Origin: Leptofilum sp041748655
Lineage (GTDB): Bacteria > Chloroflexota > Anaerolineae > Promineifilales > Promineifilaceae
Length of the DNA stretch: 64,000 nt
Assembly: GCA_041748655.1 (NCBI GenBank)
Contig: JBGTCV010000006.1
Location: forward strand, 1-64,000
Direction: 5' to 3'
In this document: piece by piece, positions 32,991 to 44,700 of the stretch
Numbering within the stretch: position 1 is the first letter of the stretch
Layout of the letters: every line of letters begins with the position of its first letter
Program-made: the position numbers and the translations under genes
The notes under the pieces: model-generated
Database searches by the model: none
What the model saw: the letters and a program-made list of their open reading frames with translations, nothing else
Told to the model about the DNA's origin: nothing

Positions 32991-33044
32991 CTTTATCTTT
33001 GTTTACTTACAACATGGGTTACGCCAAGCCGTGATACGCTAATA

Positions 33045-33077
33045 CAAAACAGCACCTTGGTCAGAGGTGCTGTTTTG
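33045..33077. terminator. Strong bidirectional terminator-type hairpin
   Basis: A perfect 13-bp stem, CAAAACAGCACCT/AGGTGCTGTTTTG, with a 7-nt loop. The A-run and T-run lie within the stem, so it could act on either strand. It separates the putative RNA from the small membrane protein gene. Confidence 0.75.
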
Positions 33078-33212
33078 CAAAAGGAGAAAATCAGGAAAGG
33101 TAAAAATGTATCAATTGGTAATAGAAACATAATCAATTTTGCTTACGTAGAGGATTACGTTACCAAATAAGGCGGCAGCATTTGTTGCCACAACTAAAAA
33201 GGAGCGTACAGA

Positions 33213-33464
33213 ATGGGTATTTTAGCGTGGATTGTCTTTGGGGCGTTGGCTGGCGGTGTGGCTGGCATGATTGCAGGCAGTAAACGGTCTGGCTGTTTGT
33301 ATAACATTGTGATTGGGGTAGTCGGTGCGTTTGTGGGTGGCCTGATTATGCAGTTTGTCACGGGCGAATCGTTTAATTTTAACTTTAACTGGAGCAGCTT
33401 TATTGTGGCTGTAGTGGGTGCGGTGCTTTTGCTGGTGATTACAGGTGGGACGAAGCGGAAGTAG
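33213..33464 (+). CDS. GlsB/YeaQ/YmgE-family small membrane protein
   Basis: This 83-residue, three-helix protein begins GILAWIVFGALAGGVAGMIAG, the typical transglycosylase-associated/GlsB start. GAFVGGL in the second helix is also typical. Family members are linked with envelope or general stress; biochemistry is unclear. The ATG follows AAAGGAGCG. It has no operon partner and overlaps the convergent DUF2062 gene by 26 bp. Confidence 0.85.
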   Translation: MGILAWIVFGALAGGVAGMIAGSKRSGCLYNIVIGVVGAFVGGLIMQFVTGESFNFNFNWSSFIVAVVGAVLLLVITGGTKRK

Positions 33465-33930
33465 CTATTTTCTGCTGAAAAAGCTGGATAATGAGCAGGA
33501 TGATGGTGTAGGAAACGGCCGTTATCCCCACCGCAATAATCAAATTTCCCACCAAAAACCCTTGCAGAAAGGAAATCACCTGTGCCTGCCACTGTGCCGT
33601 TACCGAGGCAGTAGCGGGCGCAGGGAACAAGTAATTCCCCAACCGGTAGCTCAAAGCCATCAGCGGTGTTGTCACAAACACATTCCACACCGCCAGCGAG
33701 ACCAGCACTGTGGCCCGGTGCAGCCGGAACCAGCTGGCCAGCAGCAGCGCCAAAGCAAAGTTGAAGCCCGGCGTGGGCAGCAAGCTAATGAACGTGCCCA
33801 CAGCAAAACCCAGCGCCTGATTGTGGGCTGAGGCCTCCGCCTTCAGCAGCGCTTCTGCCTTTTTCTTCACGGTTTGGAACCATTGGGAAAAGTGTATGTG
33901 GTTTGGGGACAAAACAACTTTTGTTTCCAT
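33439..33930 (-). CDS. DUF2062 domain-containing membrane protein
   Basis: This 163-residue protein has an N-terminal amphipathic region, the DUF2062 GTFISLLPTPGFNFALALLLA core and two to three later helices. DUF2062 proteins are found in envelope or polysaccharide contexts; function is unknown. The start METKVVLSP (33930) is preferred on content over an in-frame 33984, though neither has a clear ribosome-binding site. Its 3' end overlaps the GlsB-like gene antisense. Confidence 0.75.
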   Translation of the reverse strand: METKVVLSPNHIHFSQWFQTVKKKAEALLKAEASAHNQALGFAVGTFISLLPTPGFNFALALLLASWFRLHRATVLVSLAVWNVFVTTPLMALSYRLGNYLFPAPATASVTAQWQAQVISFLQGFLVGNLIIAVGITAVSYTIILLIIQLFQQKIATSASSHL

Positions 33931-34018
33931 GTTGGCAGTGTACCCTGTCTGCTTCGTGGGAAATGGACTGGAACTATACGCCAAACCCGTGTCTACCTGA
34001 CGCTTGGCAGGGAAACGT

Positions 34019-34050
34019 AAACGGCTAACACCGCGCGGTGTTAGCCGTTT
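34019..34050. terminator. Strong hairpin between clpB and the DUF2062 gene
   Basis: A 14-15 bp perfect stem, AAACGGCTAACACCG/CGGTGTTAGCCGTTT, has a 2-nt centre. Its position fits a terminator for transcripts leaving clpB on the minus strand. Confidence 0.7.
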
Positions 34051-34202
34051 TACATTTGGGGATTTGACCTTCTTGACGAGCTGGATTGTCTATTGTACTT
34101 TTTGCGTGTCTCTGTACCAGTCCGCCGAGCCGTAAACGGCCCGGCTAGGTATGAAAGCTTCTTCGAGGCTATTTTTAGCCCCTGTGGGGCTTCCACAACT
34201 AG

Positions 34203-34224
34203 CCGGGGACTTCAGTCCCCGGCG
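34203..34224. repeat. GC hairpin directly after clpB
   Basis: GCCGGGGACT/AGTCCCCGGC forms a 9-10 bp stem with a tiny loop, ending 2 bp before the clpB stop codon at 34226. A TAGCCCC-TGT-GGGGCT stem lies just beyond. Both resemble the CCTGGGGCT hairpins at 21869-21935. Confidence 0.6.
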
Positions 34225-34225
34225 A

Positions 34226-36826
<2,601 letters not shown>

Positions 36827-36851
36827 GATTGCCTCCTCAGCGAACATGAAA

Positions 36852-36924
36852 AAGTAATTGGGTAATTTTGTTATTGAGTAACTGGCTGGCTTTCAATTAC
36901 CCAATTACTCAATTACTCAATTAC
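36852..36924. repeat. Octamer-repeat hairpin (AATTGGGT family), copy 4
   Basis: The left arm AGTAATTGGGTAATTT (36853-36868) plus TATTGAGTAA pairs imperfectly with the right arm 36894-36924 (CAATTACCCAATTACTC and further AATTACTC units). It fills the gap between the clpB start and the dnaJ-like stop. Confidence 0.8.
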
Positions 36925-36934
36925 AAAACTGGCT

Positions 36935-37924
36935 TCATGTTTCTCGGAGTTTTTGTAATTTTTGGAACAGTTCTCTTTCTTCGTCGCTGAGGTTGGTGGG
37001 AAGCTGCACCGCCACGGAGGCGTAGAGGTTTCCACGTTCCTCTGGATTTTTTAGGTTGGGCATGCCCAAACCGCGCAGGCGGAACTGCTTGCCGTTGGCA
37101 GTCTCTGGCGGGATGGTGAGCTTGACAGTTTTGTCGATGGTGGAGATGTCAATCTGGCCGCCCAGGATAGCGGTGTAGAGATCAACGGGTACGGCCGTTT
37201 TTAAATCATCCTCATCCCGCTCAAACTGTTTGTCTGTCTGTACTTTGATGCTCAGGTAAAGATGCCCACCATCCTGCCCCTGGCCGCTCAGTCGGACACG
37301 GGAGCCTGTTCTAACCCCACGCGGAATTTTGGCTTCGATGGAACGGCCTGCGCTGCTGCCTGCTGCGCCTTCCCACTGAATATTGCGGCTGGTGCCATAA
37401 AACGCCTCCGCCAGCGAGATTTCGATCATGTGCTCTACGTCCCGGCTGCGGCGAATGGTTTGCGCTTGCTGCCCAAAACGATCGCCAAAATTGACGTTTT
37501 GCCCACCGGCCGTTCTGCCACCCATTTGTTGGCCAAACAGCGTCTCGAAAAAGTCGGAAAAGCCGCCGCTGCCGCCAAACATCTGCTCAAACTGCTCTGA
37601 ATTAACGGTGCGAGCCTGCCCCCGCGCCTGCTGCGCCCCAAATCCCTGAGCGCCCCATTGGCTCCAAAAATCATCGGGGCGGCCGCCAGCTCGCTGGTAC
37701 TGCTGCCACTGCGAGCCAAACTGGTCGTACATTTTCCGCTTTTCGGCGTCAGACAGCACTTCATTCGCTTCGTTGGCGTCTTTGAAGCGCTGCTCTGCTT
37801 GCGGATCATCCTTGTTTAAATCTGGATGATATTTGCGGGCCAGTTTGCGATAAGCTTTTTTGATCTCATCCTGACTGGCGGTTTTCGGCACGCCAAGGAT
37901 GCTGTAATAATCTTTGTACTCCAT
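36935..37924 (-). CDS. DnaJ-type co-chaperone without zinc finger (CbpA-like)
   Basis: This 329-residue class II J-protein stimulates DnaK ATPase. The J-domain (1-70) has the HPD motif at 33-35 and ends with the DQFG signature. A Gly/Phe/Gln-rich linker (about 75-150) precedes two beta-rich DnaJ C-terminal substrate domains. The four CxxCxGxG zinc motifs of DnaJ proper are absent, so CbpA is the better comparison. It lies 103 bp after dnaK and 108 bp before clpB on the same strand. Confidence 0.92.
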   Translation of the reverse strand: MEYKDYYSILGVPKTASQDEIKKAYRKLARKYHPDLNKDDPQAEQRFKDANEANEVLSDAEKRKMYDQFGSQWQQYQRAGGRPDDFWSQWGAQGFGAQQARGQARTVNSEQFEQMFGGSGGFSDFFETLFGQQMGGRTAGGQNVNFGDRFGQQAQTIRRSRDVEHMIEISLAEAFYGTSRNIQWEGAAGSSAGRSIEAKIPRGVRTGSRVRLSGQGQDGGHLYLSIKVQTDKQFERDEDDLKTAVPVDLYTAILGGQIDISTIDKTVKLTIPPETANGKQFRLRGLGMPNLKNPEERGNLYASVAVQLPTNLSDEERELFQKLQKLRET

Positions 37925-38027
37925 TGGCCCTTCCTACTTGGGAGGGGGCGAGGCAGGTGGGTGGAGAGAACGTTGTTTTGTCTGGCGAGGATATGGGCCA
38001 CCTGCCTCGCCCCTACGGTTTATTCAA

Positions 38028-39920
38028 TTACATTTCCTGGAATTCGCCTTCAACGACGTCATCCGGGTTTTCCTGTCCGTGGCCATTGTCGGCTGTTCCG
38101 GCTGATTCAGCCTGGCTTTGGTACAGCTGCTGGCTCAGGGCATAGCTGGCTTGCTGAAGCTGCTCGGTCAGGTTTTTGATCTGGGTGCTGTCTTCGCTGG
38201 TTACGGCCGTTTTCAACTCCACAATCATCTGCTCAATCTGGCTCTTTTCAGCTTCGGCCACTTTGTCGCCCAGTTCGTTCAGGCTTTTTTCCGTGGCGTA
38301 AATCAACTGGTCTGCCTGGTTGCGTGCCTGAATCAGGTCGCGCAGCTTGTTGTCTTCCGCCTCGTGCTGTTTGGCGGCGTTGACCATGTTTTCCACTTCG
38401 GATTCAGACAGATTGGTCGAAGCGGTGATTTTGATCTTTTGCTCCTTGCCAGTTGCCTTGTCTTTCGCGGTGACGTCCAGAATACCGTTGGCGTCAATGT
38501 CGAATGTTACCTCAATTTGCGGCAAACCGCGCGGCGCCGGGGGAATCCCGTCCAGACGGAACATGCCGAGGGTTTTGTTGTCCTTGGACATCGGTCGCTC
38601 ACCCTGCAAGACGTGGACGTCAACGGCCGTTTGGCTATCTTCGGCCGTACTGAACACCTCTGTCTTGCGTGTGGGAATGGTGGTGTTGCGCGGAATCAGC
38701 GGGGTCATCACGCCACCCAGCGTTTCCAGACCCAGGCTCAGCGGCGTCACGTCCAGCAGCAGCACGTCTTTGACGTCCCCAGCCAGCACACCACCCTGAA
38801 TCGCCGCGCCCAAAGCAACCACCTCATCAGGATTGACGCTCTTGTTCGGCGCTTTGTTGGTCAGGCTTTGCACCAGTTCCTGAATCATTGGCATCCGGGT
38901 AGAACCACCGACCAGCACGACTTCATCCATCTCTTTGGCAGAAAGGCCCGCATCTTGCAGCGCTTTCTCAAATGGCTCGCGGCAGCGCTGGACCAAATCT
39001 TCTGTCAGCTGCTCAAAGCGGGCGCGGGTTAGCGTCATCTGCAAATGTTTTGGCCCATTGGCATCGGCGGTGATGAAGGGCAGGTTCAGCTCGGTTTGCA
39101 TCAGGGAAGAGAGCTCGATTTTAGCTTTTTCGGCCGCTTCGCGCAGGCGTTGCAGCGCCTGACGGTCCTGACTCAGATCGATGCCCTGGTCTTTTTTGAA
39201 CTCGTCAATCATCCAGAGCACAATGCGCTCGTCCCAATCATCGCCACCCAGGTGGGTGTCGCCATGCGTGGATTTCACCTCTACCACGCCATCCCCAACT
39301 TCCAGCACGGAGACGTCGAAGGTGCCGCCACCCAGGTCAAACACCAGAATGGTCTGATCGTTTTTCTTGTCGAGGCCGTAAGCCAGAGCTGCGGCGGTTG
39401 GTTCGTTTATGATGCGCAGCACTTCCAGGCCAGCAATTTTACCGGCATCTTTGGTCGCTTGCCGCTGGCTGTCGTTAAAGTAAGCGGGCACGGTGATGAC
39501 GGCTTGGGTTATGGTGGTGCCCAGGTACGCTTCGGCATCTCGCTTCAGTTTTTGCAGGATGAAGGCGGAGATTTCTTGCGGTGAATACGTTTTATCCACC
39601 ACAGGGACGCTCACGCGGGCGTCTTGCTGTGGTCCAGCCACAATTTCGTAAGGCACCATGCCCTGGGTGCGCCGGGTTTCTTCAGCGTCGAAGCGGCGAC
39701 CTATTAACCGCTTGACAGAGTAGATGGTGTTGTCTGGGTTGACAACGGCTTGCCGCTTGGCGGTCTGGCCGACAAGGCGCTCTCCTTTTTTGTTGAAGGC
39801 AACGATAGACGGGGTGGTGTTACTGCCTTCGGCTGATGGAATAACGACCGCGTCGCCCCCTTCCATGACGGTGACAACTGAGTTGGTTGTGCCTAAATCG
39901 ATTCCAATAATTTTGCTCAT
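38028..39920 (-). CDS. dnaK: Molecular chaperone DnaK (Hsp70)
   Basis: This 630-residue Hsp70 begins MSKIIGIDLGTTNSVV, the ATPase start. Later motifs are VFDLGGGTFDVS and VGGSTRMPM, and a substrate domain with LLLDVTPLSLG follows. It has a helical lid and an acidic tail (NPDDVVEGEFQEM). GAGGAGC about 8 nt upstream decides the start at 39920 over 39980. No grpE is adjacent, which is unusual for a dnaK locus. Upstream lies a set of TTGCG half-sites rather than CIRCE or HAIR elements. Confidence 0.97.
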   Translation of the reverse strand: MSKIIGIDLGTTNSVVTVMEGGDAVVIPSAEGSNTTPSIVAFNKKGERLVGQTAKRQAVVNPDNTIYSVKRLIGRRFDAEETRRTQGMVPYEIVAGPQQDARVSVPVVDKTYSPQEISAFILQKLKRDAEAYLGTTITQAVITVPAYFNDSQRQATKDAGKIAGLEVLRIINEPTAAALAYGLDKKNDQTILVFDLGGGTFDVSVLEVGDGVVEVKSTHGDTHLGGDDWDERIVLWMIDEFKKDQGIDLSQDRQALQRLREAAEKAKIELSSLMQTELNLPFITADANGPKHLQMTLTRARFEQLTEDLVQRCREPFEKALQDAGLSAKEMDEVVLVGGSTRMPMIQELVQSLTNKAPNKSVNPDEVVALGAAIQGGVLAGDVKDVLLLDVTPLSLGLETLGGVMTPLIPRNTTIPTRKTEVFSTAEDSQTAVDVHVLQGERPMSKDNKTLGMFRLDGIPPAPRGLPQIEVTFDIDANGILDVTAKDKATGKEQKIKITASTNLSESEVENMVNAAKQHEAEDNKLRDLIQARNQADQLIYATEKSLNELGDKVAEAEKSQIEQMIVELKTAVTSEDSTQIKNLTEQLQQASYALSQQLYQSQAESAGTADNGHGQENPDDVVEGEFQEM

Positions 39921-39945
39921 GTTTATGCTCCTCTCAATCAAAATT

Positions 39946-39980
39946 ACGCAAAAGTTCGCAAAATTGCGATTTTTACGCAA
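39946..39980. promoter_or_regulatory. Candidate dnaK operator: phased TTGCGT/A half-sites
   Basis: ACGCAA (39946), TCGCAA (39956), TTGCGA (39964) and ACGCAA (39975) lie within 35 bp just upstream of the dnaK ribosome-binding site. They make two overlapping inverted pairs, TCGCAA-N2-TTGCGA and TTGCG-N7-CGCAA. A related TGCGTAA occurs at 40013-40019. The regulator is unknown. Confidence 0.45.
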
Positions 39981-40082
39981 ATAATTTTTTATGTTAAACC
40001 TGCGTCATATTGTGCGTAATTTGCATATGATTTGTGTAAGACGGCCGTTAGAGAATCATATGCATCCAGCTGTGTTGTTCCA

Positions 40083-40116
40083 TAAAAAAGGCGCTGGATT
40101 TATCTATCCAGCGCCT
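40083..40116 (-). terminator. Rho-independent terminator of hsp20
   Basis: A perfect 11-bp stem (AGGCGCTGGAT/ATCCAGCGCCT) with a 6-nt loop is followed on the minus strand by a run of six T. It is placed between the hsp20 stop and the dnaK promoter region. Confidence 0.85.
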
Positions 40117-40147
40117 GCACATTTAACCGGCTGAGGCGTTTTGGGCG

Positions 40148-40618
40148 TTATCCTTCAAGGACGGTGGTTCCGTTGCCGGATTTGACGGCAATTCGTTTTG
40201 GCTTGACGGCTTCTGCCTTGGGAATGTGCAGGGTCAGCACACCGTTTTCATAGGTAGCCTCAACGTTGTCGGACTCAACCGGTACCGGCAGGCTGATGCT
40301 GCGCATGAAACTGCCGAAGCGTCGTTCCCGCAGATGCACTTTTTCCTCTTCTCTGGTCTCGTCAGACTGAGTTTCCCCTTTAATGGTGAGGACGTTGTCG
40401 GTGATGGTAATGTCTAAATCATCGGGGCTCATGCCAGGAACGGCCGCTTTCACGGTAAAGGCTGCGTCGGCTTCGGTCACGTCCAGCGGGAAGCCCCACA
40501 CGGAACTGCGTTCCCATTTACTTACCGGCGCATTGAAGGCATCTTCGAACAGCCGGTCAATCTCGCCGCGCATTCTGGCCATTTCACCAAATGGGTTCCA
40601 ACGGATCATTGTGTTCAT
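40148..40618 (-). CDS. Small heat-shock protein Hsp20 (alpha-crystallin family)
   Basis: This 156-residue chaperone begins MNTMIRWNPFGEMARMRGEID, the common bacterial Hsp20 N-terminus. The alpha-crystallin domain (about 45-140) has VPGMSPDDLDITI and the ENGVLTLHIPK end motif, followed by a short tail. It holds unfolding proteins for DnaK/ClpB. AGGAGGT 6 nt upstream of 40618 decides the start. It has its own terminator, so it is separately transcribed from dnaK. Confidence 0.93.
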   Translation of the reverse strand: MNTMIRWNPFGEMARMRGEIDRLFEDAFNAPVSKWERSSVWGFPLDVTEADAAFTVKAAVPGMSPDDLDITITDNVLTIKGETQSDETREEEKVHLRERRFGSFMRSISLPVPVESDNVEATYENGVLTLHIPKAEAVKPKRIAVKSGNGTTVLEG

Positions 40619-40770
40619 GTTATACCTCCTAAAACAGAATAGTTTGAACTTCAACAGTGCCAAGCTGCTCTCTAAATCTTTGGCTCGGCTCGTTGTTAAT
40701 TATTGATTTGTTGTATAAGAAAAAGATAAAAAATTCGTAAAAAATGTGTATACGCAATCAATTTTTCTGC

Positions 40771-40808
40771 AAAAAAAGCCGCGGCGTGAAATCATCACGC
40801 CGCGGCTT
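40771..40808 (-). terminator. Rho-independent terminator of the 40835 gene
   Basis: A 14-bp perfect stem (AAGCCGCGGCGTGA/TCACGCCGCGGCTT) with a 5-nt loop is followed on the minus strand by a run of T. Confidence 0.85.
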
Positions 40809-40834
40809 AATAGGGTGGGTGCAGGTCTGGTCTG

Positions 40835-41368
40835 CTACTCTTGGGCAAACTTTTCTTTGCTAACTTTCTCTTTTTTTGCACCCCACAGAATGCTGATGCC
40901 GAGCAGAATGAGGGCCAGGGGCCATAGTTTACCAACCCAGGCCAGAGCGGTTAACAGTGCGCCACCGAAGAGAACGGCCGTTCCCACAAAAGCAATGATA
41001 CCGCCGGGAATAAGCGCCCACCAATGGGTTTCTTTGGCAAAAACGGCCGTTACCAGCGTAATCAGCCCAAAGCCCAGACCGAGGAAAATGAGGAATACCC
41101 CACCTTCATTGTCGCCCTGCCAGATTGCGAACGGGCCAGAGATAGCATAAATGCCCCAGCCAACGCCGCTCAAAATGCCGCCTGGAATCAGTAGCCCTTC
41201 GTTGCGGGTTAAGATGCCCCAGACCAGGAACAAAGCGCCCAGCCCCGGCACAATCAACAAACCGATATTTTCTGGCAAATCAAACGTGACAAACTGCGCG
41301 ATCAAAGCGATTAAACCAATCGCGATCAGAATCAAACCACCCGTGAAATCTTTTTTTTGCGTTTCCAT
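40835..41368 (-). CDS. Polytopic membrane protein of unknown function
   Basis: This 177-residue protein has about six hydrophobic segments in two similar halves rich in Gly-Leu-Ile (GGLILIAIGLIALIAQF and later LGLGFGLITLVTAVF). It ends with a charged KKEKVSKEKFAQE tail. The pattern recalls LiaI/LiaF or DUF5668-type stress membrane proteins, but I cannot assign a family. GGAGG 11 nt upstream supports the ATG at 41368; a TTG at 41395 is possible. It is next to hsp20 on the same strand, so a stress role is a guess. Confidence 0.7.
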   Translation of the reverse strand: METQKKDFTGGLILIAIGLIALIAQFVTFDLPENIGLLIVPGLGALFLVWGILTRNEGLLIPGGILSGVGWGIYAISGPFAIWQGDNEGGVFLIFLGLGFGLITLVTAVFAKETHWWALIPGGIIAFVGTAVLFGGALLTALAWVGKLWPLALILLGISILWGAKKEKVSKEKFAQE

Positions 41369-41432
41369 TAGTTTAGTTTCCTCCAAAACGTACAACTGTT
41401 TGGCTCATGCTTAACAAATATGCCATCAGTAG

Positions 41433-41502
41433 AGTGGTGCGAGGCACTGGCCGCAGGCGTTTCAATTGGTTGGAACCGTTTGGCTAGTGCCTTGCACCTG
41501 AG
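41433..41502. repeat. 70-bp palindromic element, copy A
   Basis: Flanking arms AGTGGTGCGAGGCACTG and AGTGCCTTGCACCTGAG form a near-perfect inverted repeat around a 35-bp core (GCCGCAGGCGTTTCAATT then GGTTGGAACCGTTTGGC). It lies 65 bp upstream of the membrane protein gene start. Copy B is at 47699-47768 with the core inverted. Confidence 0.9.
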
Positions 41503-41591
41503 TAATTACCAGCAGTATATAAAAAGCGTGGCCTGGTTTGATGTGCCGGAAGTCATAGGCAGGTCATGTTCCCATTATGACCTTACAAACG

Positions 41592-41626
41592 AAAACCCTG
41601 CCAGCGTCATGCTCTGGCAGGGTTTT
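41592..41626. terminator. Bidirectional terminator hairpin
   Basis: AAAACCCTGCCAG and CTGGCAGGGTTTT pair over 13 bp with a 9-nt loop, and TTTTGATTTT follows on the plus strand. No clear plus-strand gene ends here, so it may stop upstream read-through. Confidence 0.7.
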
Positions 41627-41659
41627 GATTTTGTGAATCTGTTTTTTGTTTACGTGTTT

Positions 41660-41692
41660 CCCCCTCCCGAAGGGAGGGGGTTAGGGGGAGGG
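41660..41692. repeat. REP-like GC palindrome, copy 1
   Basis: CCCCCTCCC-GAA-GGGAGGGGG, then TTAGGGGGAGGG. The reverse complement of the same unit is at 52581-52617. It resembles short dispersed palindromes common in intergenic DNA of several phyla. Confidence 0.75.
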
Positions 41693-41722
41693 CAAATATG
41701 CAAGTTATTTCATCCGCATTCC

Positions 41723-44700
41723 TTAACAGCCTAGCTCAACGTTGAAGCAGAAATCAATGCCCGGCTCAAAGTCCAGAATGGCATCAATGCCGTTGTTGCC
41801 GTTGATGAAGTCCGCGCCCGCGCCGCCGATGAAGGTGTCGTTGCCGAACAGGCCGATGAGCAGGTCGTCGCCACCATAGCCGAAGATGGTGTCATCGCTA
41901 AACCCGCCCGTGATAATCTCGCCCTTGTCCGTGCCGTGAACTTCGTAACAGGTGTCGCGGCTTAGGCCCTGAGCCTTGCCCCAGCGCCCGGCATGGAAAT
42001 GCATCTTGTTGTAACCAGCATCCCCAATGGAGACCGTGATAGCTGGCCCTGTGAACGGGCTCCCTTCCAGCGCCAGCACGTAGCAGCCATCAGGGTTAAT
42101 CGTGCCGGCGAAGGAGAATTGAGCCACGATTGGGTCGTGGTCTGTGTAGCGCAAATCGGTGTCCAACTCGGCATTGCCATGCACCACATCTACGCCGCTG
42201 AGGTTGGCCAATAGATTGGCGCTGACCAAAATGTGGTCCAGCGCCTGCAAGTTGCCCTCAAACTGATAGGTGTATCGCTCAGTTGCAGGCAGCGTGTTGA
42301 TTAGATTGTGCAGTTCATTGCCCGCCAATGTTTGCAGGGGAGCAGAAAATTGGAAGTCGTTGAAATCTCCCAGCACAACGACGTTGGCCTGGGGATCGAG
42401 AGCCAGAATCTCCTGCACAAAGCTGTTCACCACGGCGGCTTGCTGCAAACGCTGCGCCTCGGAAGGGAGCTGCGGCGGCTGCACCCGACCAAAGAGGGGA
42501 TCGTCCCCGCCTTTGGAATTGAAGTGATTGACCACGACAATGATTTTCTGATCGCCAAAGATGAATTCGCCGACCAGCGGCTTGCGACTGGCGTCCCAGG
42601 CGGAGTTAGTGGGGTCGATGCGGCCGGGGCTGGCGCTGAGCTCGACGCCCGTGGTTCCCAGGGAAACCGTAGCGCTGGTGGTGGCATCTCCCCCGGCGCG
42701 GTCTACAAAGGAAACCTGATCTAGCCGGAAAAGAAAGCCAACCCGAATGTTGCCACCGGGCGCTCCGCCGTCTGCTTGATCTAGCGGGGCGATGTCGCGG
42801 TATTCGTAGAGTGGGCCACCGGCAGCTTGAATGGCGGTGATGAGACGGCCGTATGTTTCACTCGCATCGGTCACGCCGTCGTCGGTGGCACCGCTGTTGT
42901 CCTGCACTTCCTGGAGGCCGAGGATGGTTGGCGTGTTCAGATTATGGACAATCTGGCTGGCCAGCGCATCGAACTTCGCCTGGCTGTCGCCGGGGCTGAG
43001 GTTCTCCACGTTGAAGGTGGCTACCGTCAGCGAATCGCCATCGTTGGAGAGCGTGGTGGTTTCGGCCGTAAAGCTGCTGTTCAGGGCGGGCAATGGCTCG
43101 AAGTTCAGGATTTTGAAGTTGCCGAAGCTGTAATCCATGACGCCAACGATGGGCGCGGTGAAGATGTCCCCGACGCTGGCGTCTGGCTCGTCGAGGATGA
43201 TGGCGTCGTCGATCATGATCCGTTCCGGGTTGAAGTCATCTGGCCCGATGACCACGCCGCCACGGGCTGAGAGCCCGGTAGCATTGGCCCCCAGATCGCC
43301 CACCACAACAATCTCGCCAAATCGGGTGCCGCCTACCACCAGGGCATCGTTCACCTGCACCAGCATGGATTCGACGCTTTCGTAGAAGTCGATGCCGTCA
43401 GTTTCAGGATCGAAGGTGGGGGTGAGGTTGACGTCGCCAGAGGAGTCGTCGTCGATGATGGTGTTGGGGGGGATACGGCCGTTGCTCCCCAATACAACCG
43501 GTGCAGGCAGCGCATTTCCGCTGCTGGTGAGGGTGATTGTGGGATCCACAAGTTCGGTGATGGACAGGTTGCCTGAATCGAAACCGCCAGGGTAGAACTC
43601 CGTCACCAGACCAATCACCGTAACGGCATCCCCCACAGCCACACCGGGAGCAGCGCCGGTGAAGACGAGAATGGCGTCTGAAGTGGCCTCATTGCCGTCG
43701 CCAGCCGGGTCTTGCAGGTAGAAGCTGCTGCTGCGCACGACCGTGACGACGCCCTCGGTTTGCACCATCTGGTCAGTGTAGGGGGAAAGATGGGCGGTTC
43801 CCTGAATGGCCATGATGGTAACGGTTGGGGTTGTGTCTGGCAGGCACCCGGGGAAGGGTGTCCCATCCAGCTGCGTGCCGGGAGAGAAGAGCGCCCCACC
43901 CGAAGTAGCCGCGCTGCCGTGCTTGACAAAGGGACCGCTGATGTCGGGATTGCGGGTGAGGGATTGGTCATCCCCACCTTCGCTGCCGTAGACAACTTCC
44001 AGGGTGCTGGCGGATGTGTCTGTGAGGATGATGGTGTCACCGGTGTTGTTGAGGCTGAGCGTGCCGGTGGAGGCGGTTTGGACAACAGCCCCGCCAAAAC
44101 TGCCTGTGGGATTGCCGCCGCCGAAGAGTACGGCCGTACAGCCAGCTGGAATCACAGAGCCGCCAGGGAAGGTGTGGCGCACCTGAACCGCATCGGACAG
44201 CGTCCAGCCGCTGATGTCCAGATCGGCCCCGCTGACGTTAACAATTTCGATGAATTCGTCATCGCCGCTGTGTCGAATGCCGTCGCCGTTGGCATCGCCG
44301 GGCAGGTCGTTGGCCGGATCGGCCAGAAATTCGTTGATGACGACGCTGCTGAGGCTGAGGCTGGCGGTGCTGAAGCTAAAGCTCACGTCGGCAGCCATGT
44401 TGTCTGGTGGATCGTCACTGTCATTGTCTGTGACCTGGGCGGCAAAGATGGTGACGGTGCAGCTTTCGCTGTTGGCAAACGGAACGTCTGGGGTGAGGGT
44501 GTAGCTGAGGGGGCCGCTGGTGGAAACGGCCGTATGTCCCCCACTCACCGTACAAACAATTTCAAACCAGCTGCCACCCACCGTGACATCTTCGCTGAAG
44601 TTGATGGTGATGGTGGTGTCTACCGCCACACCGGCCGTCCCGTTTGCCGGAATTGTGCTGGCGACGCTGGGGGCTGCATCCCCATCCAGCGGCTCGAAGC

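Noticed and set aside
39920..40080. CIRCE or HAIR heat-shock operator at dnaK
   Set aside because: Neither TTAGCACTC-N9-GAGTGCTAA nor CTTGAGT-N7-ACTCAAG is present; only the TTGCG-type half-sites are seen.
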